From positions 62,001 to 126,000 of the forward strand of contig JACPQM010000046.1 of assembly GCA_016190505.1 (NCBI GenBank): 64,000 nt of DNA, given 5' to 3'. A program made the position numbers and the translations under genes. The notes beneath the pieces are model-generated. The model searched no databases. It saw nothing but the letters and a program-made list of their open reading frames with translations, and had not been told where the DNA came from. The stretch comes from Chloroflexota bacterium. Lineage in GTDB: Bacteria; Chloroflexota; Dehalococcoidia; JACPQK01. How positions within the stretch are numbered: position 1 is the first letter of the stretch; each line of letters starts with the position of its first letter. This document shows positions 50,755 to 58,576 of this stretch, one piece after another.

Positions 50755-51114
50755 ATGGCTAGAATAGGGACCAGGAGCGCAGCTGCTATCCGCCGCTCCT
50801 TCGAGCAGGTTGGCTACACCACAGAGACCGTAGCCGGCGCTGAGGCCGCATACGCGGTGCTTCGCCCCAAACGGCAGCTTACGTTGCCCGAGTCAGTCTG
50901 CGAGAAACTAGGGATCAAGCCCGGCGACAAGCTACACTTGACTGTGCAGGGCGACAAGCTTGTGATCAAGCCCGGCAAGGTCGTGGCGCGTGAGGCCTTG
51001 AGGGCGATTCAGGAGGCCTTCCAACGTTCCGGCATAACTGAGGAGGAACTCCTAGAGTCAGGCCGTCGCATAAGGGAAGAGTTGGCCCGCGAGCGCTATG
51101 GCCGCGAAACCTAG
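50755..51114 (+). CDS. AbrB/MazE-type antitoxin
   Basis: 119 residues from the ATG at 50755. The swapped-hairpin AbrB core is clear: V-L-R-P-K-R-Q-L-T-L-P-E-S-V-C-E-K-L-G-I-K-P-G-D-K-L. A C-terminal helix with E-E-L-L-E-S-G-R-R-I-R-E-E-L follows and would wrap the toxin. It overlaps the PIN toxin gene by 17 bases, so the pair is intact and translationally coupled. The N-terminal extension of 40 residues is longer than usual. Confidence 0.85.
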   Translation: MARIGTRSAAAIRRSFEQVGYTTETVAGAEAAYAVLRPKRQLTLPESVCEKLGIKPGDKLHLTVQGDKLVIKPGKVVAREALRAIQEAFQRSGITEEELLESGRRIREELARERYGRET

Positions 51115-51538
51115 GCCGCGCGTTTTTCTTGATAGCAACGTCATTTTTTCAGGCCTGAACTCCCCAGCCGGACCCCCGGGCAAGATCCTTCAGCTCTTTA
51201 CTGACTCCGAGTTGACGGTGGTTGTTTCCCAGTATGTCGTAGACGAAGTGGTGCGCAATGTCAACGAGAAGTTGCCTTGGGCCATTCCAGAACTGCGAGC
51301 CATTCTAGATAGCACTGAATCGGAAATGATTGAAAGCATGCTGCCCGCTGAGGTCGCGCATTGGAGGCCCTATCTCCGCCTGGGAGATGCTACGATTCTT
51401 GCTGCGGCAATGGCCGCGCGGCCCGATTACTTCGTCACCGGAGATAGGCACTTCCTGGACAACCCTACGCTCGCGCGGGAGTCCGGGTTGCGTATCGTCA
51501 GTCCAGCCCAGTTCGTGGAGCTAGTAGATGCCCCTTGA
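51098..51538 (+). CDS. PIN-domain ribonuclease toxin
   Basis: 146 residues, starting within the antitoxin's 3' end. PIN motifs: V-F-L-D-S-N-V-I-F-S-G, V-V-D-E-V-V-R-N-V, and A-T-I-L-A-A-A-M-A-A-R-P-D-Y-F-V-T-G-D, with the acidic metal ligands Asp and Glu visible. It is full length, unlike the PIN remnant at 31536. It probably cleaves RNA and is neutralised by the AbrB-type partner. Confidence 0.88.
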   Translation: MAAKPRPRVFLDSNVIFSGLNSPAGPPGKILQLFTDSELTVVVSQYVVDEVVRNVNEKLPWAIPELRAILDSTESEMIESMLPAEVAHWRPYLRLGDATILAAAMAARPDYFVTGDRHFLDNPTLARESGLRIVSPAQFVELVDAP

Positions 51539-51989
51539 AGCGCTGAAAGAGGGCCATCGGCGGGCGCTACAGGCCGTAGAGCGTGTCAAGGCTGCTGGCG
51601 AGCTAGCCAGGCAGGGCGAGACCGCCCAAGCCATAGCCATCGTGCGCGGGCTGCTCCCCTTCCTGGAACGGGACCAGCGCGTCCACTTCCGCCAGGAGGA
51701 AGAGGGGCTTTTTCTGTACCTGCGGCACATCATTGGCGATGGGCCGGTCCAGGCCATGGTCGGCGAGCACGAAAGCTACTGGACGGCCATCGCCACCCTC
51801 AAGCGGCTGCTGGACGGATCTGGCAGCGCCTCCGAGCTCCAGCGCCAGCTTCAGCACATCTTTTACCTCCTCGATGGGCATATTCAGAAGGAGGAATCGG
51901 CGTACTTCCCCGTGGCGGAGAAGAAGCTGAGCGCGGCGCAGCTTCAGGAGGTGGACGACGAGATGGAGGCCATCGCCCGGCTGGGCTGA
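51528..51989 (+). CDS. Hemerythrin HHE-domain protein
   Basis: 153 residues, four-helix HHE fold with metal ligands in E-G-H-R-R-A (helix 1), D-Q-R-V-H-F-R-Q-E-E-E (helix 2), G-E-H-E-S-Y-W (helix 3) and D-G-H-I-Q-K-E-E-S-A-Y-F-P (helix 4). Hemerythrins bind oxygen, NO or iron and often sense redox state. It overlaps the PIN toxin stop by 11 bases and is 70 bases upstream of two small membrane proteins with heme-copper-like motifs, so a respiratory or NO-related unit is likely. Confidence 0.85.
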   Translation: MPLEALKEGHRRALQAVERVKAAGELARQGETAQAIAIVRGLLPFLERDQRVHFRQEEEGLFLYLRHIIGDGPVQAMVGEHESYWTAIATLKRLLDGSGSASELQRQLQHIFYLLDGHIQKEESAYFPVAEKKLSAAQLQEVDDEMEAIARLG

Positions 51990-52059
51990 CCGGCCTGGGG
52001 CGGGCACGGGGGCCCGCCCCTACAGCGTCATCGTTAGGGTGTAAACTGGCAGTGACATC

Positions 52060-52488
52060 ATGCCCAGGGTCACAAAGTGGTTCCTGCGCTCCGCCATCGC
52101 CTATCTGGTGGCTGGACTGGCGCTGGGCGTGATCAACGCCGGCCTCTCCCTGGGTATCGCTATCTCTATCTCTATCCCCACGAGAGCGCTGTTCCCCCTG
52201 TACGTCCACTTGCTGGTGGTGGGTTGGACCACCCAGCTCATATTCGGCGTGGCCTACTGGATGTTCCCCCGTTACTCCAAGGAGCAAGTCTACGGCCATG
52301 CCAGGCTGGCCTGGTGGGCCTTTGCCCTGCTCAACGCTGGCCTCGCCCTGCGCGTGGTAGGCGAGCCAGCTCACGCCTACGACCCGCGACCACCTACGGC
52401 TGTAGTGATGGCGCTGTCGGCGCTGCTACAGGGCCTGGGCGGGCTGGCCTTCGTGGCCACCATCTGGCCCCGGATCAAGGAGCACTGA
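52060..52488 (+). CDS. Small membrane protein resembling half of a haem-copper oxidase subunit, copy A
   Basis: 142 residues with about four hydrophobic helices. Y-V-H-L-L-V-V-G-W-T-T-Q-L-I-F-G-V-A-Y-W contains a conserved His in a helix and a G-V-A-Y-W-M-F-P-R motif, both reminiscent of the CcoN/NnrS family, which binds haem. It is too short to be a complete oxidase. A diverged tandem copy starts two bases after its stop. The two probably form a membrane haem protein; neither the cofactor nor the reaction is proven. Confidence 0.6.
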   Translation: MPRVTKWFLRSAIAYLVAGLALGVINAGLSLGIAISISIPTRALFPLYVHLLVVGWTTQLIFGVAYWMFPRYSKEQVYGHARLAWWAFALLNAGLALRVVGEPAHAYDPRPPTAVVMALSALLQGLGGLAFVATIWPRIKEH

Positions 52489-52489
52489 G

Positions 52490-52879
52490 ATGCCCAGGGC
52501 GAGCGCCTGGTTCGTCCGCTCCGCATTCCTTTACCTCCTCGTCGGGTTCTCCCTGGGCGCTCTGCTTCTGTTCTACAAGGGCACCGGGTTCCTGCCCCAG
52601 GTGTGGCGGTTGCTGCCCGCCCACGCCGAGGTCCTGCTCATGGCCTGGCTGGTCCAGCTCGCCATGGGTGTGGGCTACTGGATATTGCCCCGTCCTGGCG
52701 GAAAACGCGGTGGGGCAGCCCTGGTGTGGGTGGTCTTCGGAGTGTTCAACGCCGGGGTATGGCTGGCCGTGGCGGGGCAGGTCATGGGCCTGCCCCTGTT
52801 GACCTGGCTGGGCCGCCTGGGCGAGCTTGTCGCCGTTGTGCTATTCGTGGCCCACGCCTGGCGCCGGCTTCGCGTGTAG
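52490..52879 (+). CDS. Small membrane protein resembling half of a haem-copper oxidase subunit, copy B
   Basis: 129 residues, clearly a paralogue of the gene before it (both begin M-P-R-x-x-x-W-F-x-R-S-A). It retains A-H-A-E-V-L-L-M-A-W-L-V-Q-L-A-M-G-V-G-Y-W, aligned with the His and G-V-x-Y-W of copy A. A tail of basic residues follows the last helix. It is coupled to copy A (two bases between stop and start). Confidence 0.6.
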   Translation: MPRASAWFVRSAFLYLLVGFSLGALLLFYKGTGFLPQVWRLLPAHAEVLLMAWLVQLAMGVGYWILPRPGGKRGGAALVWVVFGVFNAGVWLAVAGQVMGLPLLTWLGRLGELVAVVLFVAHAWRRLRV

Positions 52880-52890
52880 GAGGACGCTGC

Positions 52891-52896
52891 TATAAT
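52891..52896 (+). promoter_or_regulatory. Consensus -10 box for a hicB gene
   Basis: TATAAT 29 bases before the ATG at 52925. No convincing -35 hexamer 17-18 bases upstream. The context (GCTATAATG) is the same as at the brnTA promoter. Confidence 0.4.
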
Positions 52897-52924
52897 GGGC
52901 GTACGAGACCGGAGGGTGTCCATC

Positions 52925-53152
52925 ATGGTACAGCAGTTCAAGGTGATAATCGAGAAGAATCCTGACGGTTACGTTGCCTACCCGTTGGGCCTGAAGGGCG
53001 TTGTGGTCGGCCAAGGCGACACGTACGAAGAAGCCTTGTCGGACGTAAGGTCCGCAATCCGATTTCACATTGAGACGTTTGGCAGCGAAGTCCTTCAGAC
53101 CGAGCCGCCCGTCCTGGAGGCGTTCGTCGCCGAAACCGTGGTCACCGTTTGA
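52925..53152 (+). CDS. hicB: HicB-family antitoxin, third locus
   Basis: 75 residues from the ATG at 52925. The fold begins M-V-Q-Q-F-K-V-I-I-E-K-N-P-D-G-Y-V-A-Y-P-L, then L-K-G-V-V-V-G-Q-G-D-T-Y-E-E-A-L-S-D-V-R-S-A-I, the HicB helix. It is full length. Its partner toxin, overlapping by four bases, has lost its central third. Confidence 0.8.
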   Translation: MVQQFKVIIEKNPDGYVAYPLGLKGVVVGQGDTYEEALSDVRSAIRFHIETFGSEVLQTEPPVLEAFVAETVVTV

Positions 53153-53322
53153 GCGACAAGTTCCCTGTAGATGCCCCCAAAGCTAGAGCAATCCGGGACG
53201 GTTCAAGAACACCGTTGACCATGCCCAACCAACCAAGGATCAAGTCCTCTACACTCCGGACCATCTGCACCCAGGCTGGAATACCCAGAGACGATTTCCT
53301 TCGGGCCTACGACCAGGCATAG
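53149..53322 (+). pseudogene. HicA-type toxin with internal deletion
   Basis: A TTG overlapping the hicB TGA starts M-S-D-K-F-P-V-D-A-P-K-A-R-A-I-R, typical of the N-terminus of a HicA subgroup. The frame then jumps to D-G-S-R-T-P-L-T-M-P-N-Q-P-R-I-K and T-L-R-T-I-C-T-Q-A-G-I, the HicA C-terminus. About 25 residues containing the central strands and the catalytic G-x-H are missing but the frame is kept, so a 57-residue protein without the active site could still be made. Confidence 0.7.
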
Positions 53323-53328
53323 CGTCCT

Positions 53329-53652
53329 ATGAGAGCCATGCTCCTCCGTCAACCGGGCCCCATCGAGGGGCGTCCTCTGGCCCTGGCCGGCATCTATATG
53401 ACGCCGGTGCCCGAGCTGGACTACACCCGCCACCTGTACCACGAGAAGACGCTGCGCACCGTGGCCAACGCCACCAGGCAGGACGCCCGCGATTTCCTGC
53501 GCCTGGCCGCGGAGATACCCGTGCGCACGCAGGTCGAGACCTTCGGTCTGGAAGATGCCAACGAGGCGCTGCTGCGTCTGAAGCGTGGCCAGATACAGGG
53601 GGCTGCGGTTATCCAGATCGTCCGGTCACAGACAGCTATCCCAGAGCCTTGA
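53329..53652 (+). pseudogene. Zinc-type alcohol dehydrogenase with a large internal deletion
   Basis: The frame begins like an MDR dehydrogenase (M-R-A-M-L-L-R-Q-P-G-P-I-E) and after about 20 residues continues with the C-terminal part (A-G-I-Y-M-T-P-V-P-E-L-D-Y; V-E-T-F-G-L-E-D-A-N-E-A-L). Roughly 200 residues, including both zinc sites and the NAD-binding fold, are missing. The frame is preserved across the junction. It overlaps the convergent BTAD gene by 17 bases. Confidence 0.75.
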
Positions 53653-54397
53653 GGTAAAGCTCCTCAGTCTCCGGCGACGGACCGGTGCCAAGCTCGTTGT
53701 TCAGGGTCGCTTGCAGGTCGTGGTACGCTCTGATGGCTTTGGCGGGATTGCCGCTGGCAACATAGGCGCGCATCAGCAGGCGGTAGGCGCTTTCCCTGAA
53801 GGGGTCAATGGACACCGCCTCGGCGGCTGTCTCTATCGCCCGCGCGTGGTCCCCACCGGCCAGCCACATCTCGGTGTGGCAATCCAGGGCGCGCACCAAC
53901 TGCCGGCTGAGCTTGCCGCGTTGAAACTCCACCCATGCGCCATCGCAGTCCGGTAGAAACAGGCGCCGCGAGATGTTGGAGGCGACTGTGGCTGGACCGA
54001 GGATACGCCCCATGTCCCCCGCACGCACGGCCATCTCGGCCTGGTCAATGGCCTCGGCAGCGGCCTCCACGTCTATCCACGCCTCGGCAGACAAGAGTAG
54101 CCAGTGGAGGCCGAAACCACTGGCCAGTGTCATCCCTTGGGCCGCCAGGCCCCCACCCGCGATGGTGCTGCGTAGCCGGCTGATCAAGGCGCTGAGCGCC
54201 ACGTCACAAGCGGGAGGCGCTTCGCCAGGCCAAAGCAGGTCTACCAGTTCCTGTCGGGAGACAGCGCGCCTGCGCTCGACCACCAGGTACGCGAAGAGGA
54301 GCCTGGACTGCTTTCCCCGGAAGCGGCGCTGGTCCAGTACTACCGTCCCCGAAACCTCTATAGCTATCGGACCCGCGAGATAGATCCTCACGCTCAT
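53636..54397 (-). CDS. BTAD/SARP-like transcriptional activator
   Basis: 253 residues from the ATG at 54397. The N-terminal winged helix (R-I-Y-L-A-G-P-I-A-I; R-G-K-Q-S-R-L-L-F-A-Y-L-V; L-L-W-P-G-E-A-P-P) is followed by a BTAD tetratricopeptide-like domain (A-I-E-T-A-A-E-A-V-S-I-D-P-F-R-E-S-A-Y-R-L-L-M-R). There is no ATPase or additional sensor domain. It probably activates a local operon, with the divergent DUF1059 gene being the nearest candidate. Confidence 0.85.
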   Translation of the reverse strand: MSVRIYLAGPIAIEVSGTVVLDQRRFRGKQSRLLFAYLVVERRRAVSRQELVDLLWPGEAPPACDVALSALISRLRSTIAGGGLAAQGMTLASGFGLHWLLLSAEAWIDVEAAAEAIDQAEMAVRAGDMGRILGPATVASNISRRLFLPDCDGAWVEFQRGKLSRQLVRALDCHTEMWLAGGDHARAIETAAEAVSIDPFRESAYRLLMRAYVASGNPAKAIRAYHDLQATLNNELGTGPSPETEELYLKALG

Positions 54398-54474
54398 CGC
54401 CGTCAAGCAGGCGCCAAACTTTTGGCAAAGCCCTCTGCTATCATACTATCTATCTTTACATGAGGAGGCAGAAC

Positions 54475-54624
54475 ATGTCCTACGTGGTGACTTGCCCCTG
54501 TGGTGTGACGATTCGAGGAGAGGATGTGGACCAGTTCGTCAAGGATGTCCAGAAGCACGGGAAGGAAGTACACAACCAGGAGGCCTCTAAAGAACAGGTA
54601 CTGGCAATGGCGAGACAGGAGTAG
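54475..54624 (+). CDS. DUF1059-like small protein
   Basis: 49 residues behind GAGGAGG. It reads M-S-Y-V-V-T-C-P-C-G-V-T-I-R-G-E-D and ends in a helix with H-G-K-E-V-H-N-Q-E-A-S-K-E-Q-V. The C-x-C pair and the H-x3-H-like helix are the DUF1059 signature, possibly a metal site. Divergent from the BTAD regulator, 77 bases away, so probably its target. Confidence 0.7.
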   Translation: MSYVVTCPCGVTIRGEDVDQFVKDVQKHGKEVHNQEASKEQVLAMARQE

Positions 54625-54686
54625 GCGATGCCCTGGCGGGTGGGCGAAACGGGAACATAGGCCGCCGACCGCCGCATGGCGCCGGG

Positions 54687-55640
54687 CTAGACCGGGGTGA
54701 GGAGAGGCTGTTCCAGGGTGATGGTGCGGGTGGTCCGGCGCATGGTGTCGCGCAGGAACTTGGGCAGGCTGAAAATGCCCTGGTGCGCGATGCCATCATA
54801 GAAGCGGAGCTGGGAGGAGAGGCGCTCGGCCAACTGCCGGTCTACCTCCTCGGGCTGAAGTGGTTTCAGGGCAGGCGAGGCCACCACAAAGCCCCAGACA
54901 ATGCCGAAGCAAGGCACCGACACCTGGTACCCAGAAGCAAAGGTATACACCTTGCGCATGGTGTTGTAGGTGGCGCAGAAGCGTGCCAGCTCCCGCCAGG
55001 CGGTGGAGCCGGCCTGGGTGACCACCACGCCCTCGGGGCTCAGCCTCCGCTTGATGAGCTGATAGAACTCGCGGCTGTTGAGCCGCTGGGATGGACCGTC
55101 GGGCATGGGGTCGGTCAGGTCCAGGATGACCACATCGTACTTCTCCCGGCGTTTCTCCAGGTGCTCCCAGGCATCAGTGACCACCAGCTCGGCACGCGGG
55201 TCGTCAAAGGCGCCCTGGCTCATGCCCGGCAGGAAACGCCGGCACAGGTCCACGACCTCCCGGTCAATGTCCAGCATCGTGACGTGAGTAACTGAGCGGT
55301 GCCTCAGGACCTCGCGGAGGCTGGCCCCTTCGCCGCCGCCGGCGATCAGGACGTTCTGAGGCTGGGGATGGGCCAGCAGCGCGGGATGGACCAGGGCCTC
55401 GTGATAGATGAACTCGTCGGCCGTGGTGGACTGGACCTTGTCGTCCAGGATCAGGCACCGCCCGAAGAGGTCCGTGTCTATGACCTCGACCTTCTGGTAA
55501 GGGGTACGGCCAGAGTACACGATGGACTGGACCGAGAAACCCTGCCTCCAGCCAGGTATGACGTCTTCCCAGTGCCACTGCTGACTGGCCTGGCTGTTTC
55601 CCTCGGCGCTATGTTTTGCGGGTCTATCGTCCGTATCCAA
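54687..55640 (-). CDS. speE: Spermidine synthase-family aminopropyltransferase
   Basis: 317 residues. Motifs: A-G-G-G-E-G-A-S-L-R-E-V-L-R-H (decarboxylated-SAM binding), V-T-M-L-D-I-D-R-E-V-V-D-L, V-I-L-D-L-T-D-P and Y-Q-L-I-K-R-R-L-S-P-E-G-V-V-V. The G-G-G-E-G-A-S/T version is common in thermospermine/triamine synthases, so the amine acceptor may not be putrescine. It overlaps speD by 17 bases and uses its product, decarboxylated SAM, so the two form a complete polyamine step. Confidence 0.88.
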   Translation of the reverse strand: MDTDDRPAKHSAEGNSQASQQWHWEDVIPGWRQGFSVQSIVYSGRTPYQKVEVIDTDLFGRCLILDDKVQSTTADEFIYHEALVHPALLAHPQPQNVLIAGGGEGASLREVLRHRSVTHVTMLDIDREVVDLCRRFLPGMSQGAFDDPRAELVVTDAWEHLEKRREKYDVVILDLTDPMPDGPSQRLNSREFYQLIKRRLSPEGVVVTQAGSTAWRELARFCATYNTMRKVYTFASGYQVSVPCFGIVWGFVVASPALKPLQPEEVDRQLAERLSSQLRFYDGIAHQGIFSLPKFLRDTMRRTTRTITLEQPLLTPV

Positions 55641-55983
55641 AAATGCCTCGCTTTACTTCCATGAGCCAGGGGTCGTGGGCGCCGAGCCGCTGAATAACCA
55701 GGGAAGCCGCATCCTCGGGGTTGAACTCGTCACCACAAGTAAAAATGTCTACTGCAGCGTACTTGTGCTCGGGCCAAGTGTGAATACACAGGTGCGACTC
55801 GGCAATGATGACCACACCACTGATGCCGTGGGGCTGGAACCTGTGGAATGACTCTCCGACAATGGTGGCCCCCACCTCCCTGGCGGCTGACAAGAGCGCG
55901 TCCCGCAACAGCTCGGTGTCGTCCAGCGTGCTGGGGTCGCAGTCCTTCAGCTCCAGCAGCAGGTGCTTGCCTAGTGCATTCAA
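55624..55983 (-). CDS. speD: S-adenosylmethionine decarboxylase proenzyme
   Basis: 119 residues from a TTG at 55983, behind GGGAGGGAGGG. This start puts the processing site at Glu62-Ser63 (I-A-E-S-H-L-C), with His68 and Cys83, exactly the numbering of small bacterial SpeD proteins, so the ATG at 56043 is unlikely. The enzyme self-cleaves to make a pyruvoyl group and decarboxylates SAM. Followed by speE in the same operon. Confidence 0.92.
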   Translation of the reverse strand: MNALGKHLLLELKDCDPSTLDDTELLRDALLSAAREVGATIVGESFHRFQPHGISGVVIIAESHLCIHTWPEHKYAAVDIFTCGDEFNPEDAASLVIQRLGAHDPWLMEVKRGIFGYGR

Positions 55984-56111
55984 ATCGCCCTCCCTCCCGT
56001 TGAGATTGCCGGGTTTTTCCCGGACAACATGCCTATTATACATTCAACCGGGCGCCAATCAATAGCAGCAAACGTTAGAGTCGCGTTTACCGACGGCGAA
56101 CCGGACACATG

Positions 56112-56148
56112 ACGCCCCGAGGGCGACGGGCCGTCGCCCTCGGGGCGT
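56112..56148. terminator. GC-rich 18-bp stem hairpin
   Basis: ACGCCCCGAGGGCGACGG and its exact complement are separated by one base (37 bases in all). It lies 22 bases after the bicupin stop on the minus strand and before the speD gene, so it likely ends the bicupin transcript. No T-tract. Confidence 0.65.
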
Positions 56149-56169
56149 GGGAGACATCTGGGCGTATGG

Positions 56170-57261
56170 CTATGCGCCCCTACGCGTCGCCCCGTACTCC
56201 GGGCAGTCCTCAAGCTGCTCCAGGCCGCAGGCCATGTCCATACCCAGGATGTCGTACCAGTTGGGCTCGGCCACAGCCAGCTTTGCTGGCTTCTGAGAGT
56301 CAGCGTTGAAGTGCTGGACGACCACGCCGCCCGCCTTGATGGGCAACATGATCATGTCCTCTTTCTCCCAATCGTAGCGCTTGCCGTCCACAACACTATA
56401 GCCCTGGCCATCAACAACGAAGTGGATACGCCCACCTTGCGTCTTCTGGGCGCCGGAGCGGCTCCCGTGAGGAATGTCGTGGGTCCAGAACAGAATCTGG
56501 CGAGCGGCCACGTCGGTGAAAGAGGGGTGAACAAACCAGCGATAGACCCCCATGCGGTTTGTCTCTAGCGGCTGGTGCTGGGCCTTAACTATCCAGCGCG
56601 CCTTGCTCATCTGGTCACGCCACTGGTTGCGCCGGAGGTAGAGATCATCCAGCAGGTCGGCCGGGCGCCCATCTATGTTGATGTCGTAGCCGGTCAGATG
56701 GGCGGACTCGGGAACGAAGTCGTCTGGCCGGTATAGCTCCGCTTTCCTTTCGCCCTTCCAGTCGGGGGAGTCCGTCATCTGGCGGGTCTCGTTGGCCGTG
56801 GCCTCCATGAAGGGCCAGAACATGAGCACCAGCAGGCCGCAGGGCTTCCCCGGGTCCAGGTTGAAGTGCTCGTGGACATTCTCGGTCCGGGTCACCGGCA
56901 GGATCTCCAGGTCGCCGACCTCCCAGTCGAGATTGACCTCGTTGTTCACCGTGCGCCCGCGCCCCTCGAGGGCGTACAGCAGGCGGCCACCTCCGCGGTG
57001 AGTATGCTTGCCGCGCCGGATGGCGCGCTGGTCAGTACGGGCGATTACCCAGCCAGGCACCGCCTGCTGTGCCCAGATCATAGGGTCGCTGTACGACCGC
57101 TGGTATCCCTGGCGGTTCTGCTGCCAGGGTATCTCCTCGGCCCGGAGCAGCACCTTGCCTTCGACCCGCCGGCGGGTCTGCACCTGCATCCACTGCAACA
57201 GGTTGTCGTAGCGGTCTTCCTGGGGTTCTCTTTCCCTGGTCCGCTCGAGTTCGCGTTCCAC
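56170..57261 (-). CDS. Bicupin protein, paralogue 4
   Basis: 363 residues, GTG start (M-E-R-E-L-E-R-T-R-E-R-E-P) with AAGGAGGG upstream. Cupin 1 has R-G-K-H-T-H-R-G-G-G-R-L-L-Y-A-L-E-G-R-G, cupin 2 has Q-K-T-Q-G-G-R-I-H-F-V-V-D-G-Q-G, so the second barrel lacks the His of the first two paralogues. The tail G-L-E-Q-L-E-D-C-P-E-Y matches the subfamily. It follows paralogue 5 by 22 bases. Confidence 0.8.
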   Translation of the reverse strand: MERELERTREREPQEDRYDNLLQWMQVQTRRRVEGKVLLRAEEIPWQQNRQGYQRSYSDPMIWAQQAVPGWVIARTDQRAIRRGKHTHRGGGRLLYALEGRGRTVNNEVNLDWEVGDLEILPVTRTENVHEHFNLDPGKPCGLLVLMFWPFMEATANETRQMTDSPDWKGERKAELYRPDDFVPESAHLTGYDINIDGRPADLLDDLYLRRNQWRDQMSKARWIVKAQHQPLETNRMGVYRWFVHPSFTDVAARQILFWTHDIPHGSRSGAQKTQGGRIHFVVDGQGYSVVDGKRYDWEKEDMIMLPIKAGGVVVQHFNADSQKPAKLAVAEPNWYDILGMDMACGLEQLEDCPEYGATRRGA

Positions 57262-57283
57262 TTCTTGCCAACCCTCCTTCGGC

Positions 57284-58375
57284 CTACGCCCTGGCCTTCT
57301 TCAGCGCCTTGTACTCCGGGCAGTCTTCTATTTGCTCGAAGCCCGCGGCCATGTCCACGCCCAGGATGTCATACCAGTTGGGCTCGCACACCGCCAGGCG
57401 CACGGTCTCGTCGCCATCATTGAAATGCTGGACCAGTACCCCACCGGTCTTGATAGGCAGCATCAGCAGATCGCCGGGCTCCCAATCGTAGCGTTTGTCA
57501 TCGAGCAGGCTATGGCCTCTCCCCTGCACGACGTAGTTCAAACGCCCACCCTGATGTTTCTGGACGCCCGAGCGGCTCCCCGGCGGGATCTCGTGAGTCC
57601 AGAAGAGGATATGCCTGGCCACCACGTCGGTGAACGCGGGGTGGACGTACCACCGGTAGATCCCCATGCGGTTAGTCTCCTGGGGCTGCTGGGTCTCTTT
57701 GACCACCCAGCGGGCATTGGCTATCTGCTGGCGCCACCGGTTGCGCCTCAGAAACAGGTCGTCCAGCAGGTCAGCAGGCTTGCGCCCCAGCTTGACCTCA
57801 TACCCCTTGAGCGCGGCCGCCTCGGGGACGAAGTCGTCCGGGCGGTAGACCTCGTCGTTGCGAGGTCCCTTCCAGTCGGGGGAGTCGGTCAACTGGCGCG
57901 TCTCGTAGGCCACGATCCCCATGAAGGGCCAGTACCCGATGACGAACATCCCGCAGTCATGGCCCGGGTCGAGGTTGTAGTGCCCGTGCTTGTTCTCGAA
58001 GGGGGTGACCGGAAGGATCTCCAGGTCGCCTCTCTCCCAGTCCAGGCGGACGTCGTTGTTTACTGTGTAGCCGCGGCCATCTAGCACGTAGAGCATACGG
58101 CCGCCCCCCTTGTGGGTGTGCATGCCCCGCTGAAGCACCCTCTGGTTGGTGACACTGATCATCCAGCCCGGGACAGACATCTCGTGCCAGTTCATGCCGT
58201 TCATGTACTGCTTGCCGTAGCCATGCCGGCTCTGCTTCCAGGGCACCTCTTCGCCCTTGATCAGGACCTTCCCCGCAGACCGCTCTTTGGTCCTGTCCAT
58301 CATCCACTTGTAGTTGAGGTCGTAGATGTCCAGCTCCGGACCCTTCTCCTTGAGACGCTCTAGCTCCCTCTGCAT
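57284..58375 (-). CDS. Bicupin protein, paralogue 5
   Basis: 363 residues from the ATG at 58375 (M-Q-R-E-L-E-R-L-K-E-K-G). Cupin 1 has R-G-M-H-T-H-K-G-G-G-R-M-L-Y-V-L-D-G; cupin 2 has Q-K-H-Q-G-G-R-L-N-Y-V-V-Q-G. The C-terminal tail is F-E-Q-I-E-D-C-P-E-Y-K, slightly diverged. With the next gene it forms a second bicupin pair far from the first cluster, so the family was duplicated repeatedly in this genome. Confidence 0.8.
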   Translation of the reverse strand: MQRELERLKEKGPELDIYDLNYKWMMDRTKERSAGKVLIKGEEVPWKQSRHGYGKQYMNGMNWHEMSVPGWMISVTNQRVLQRGMHTHKGGGRMLYVLDGRGYTVNNDVRLDWERGDLEILPVTPFENKHGHYNLDPGHDCGMFVIGYWPFMGIVAYETRQLTDSPDWKGPRNDEVYRPDDFVPEAAALKGYEVKLGRKPADLLDDLFLRRNRWRQQIANARWVVKETQQPQETNRMGIYRWYVHPAFTDVVARHILFWTHEIPPGSRSGVQKHQGGRLNYVVQGRGHSLLDDKRYDWEPGDLLMLPIKTGGVLVQHFNDGDETVRLAVCEPNWYDILGVDMAAGFEQIEDCPEYKALKKARA

Positions 58376-58505
58376 GTGGGTGTTACCTCCTCTTGACAAC
58401 TTCCCTTGAATAACGATGGCGCATGCCCGGCCACTGCCCAGGCTCCGCCGGAAGAAACAAGTTGCATTCTAAGGAGACCATACCAGGGTGTCAACAGCTT
58501 CGTCC

Positions 58506-58535
58506 TTGACTGGGTTCGAAGACAGCACCTATAAT
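58506..58535 (+). promoter_or_regulatory. Sigma-70-like promoter for the MtaB-like gene
   Basis: TTGACT (58506-58511) and TATAAT (58530-58535) are separated by 18 bases, and the coding start at 58577 lies about 40 bases downstream. One of the clearest promoters in the window. Confidence 0.6.
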
Positions 58536-58576
58536 GCCTGCGGCTGCCATATGAGCCTGACAACCGCACGTTCCCG

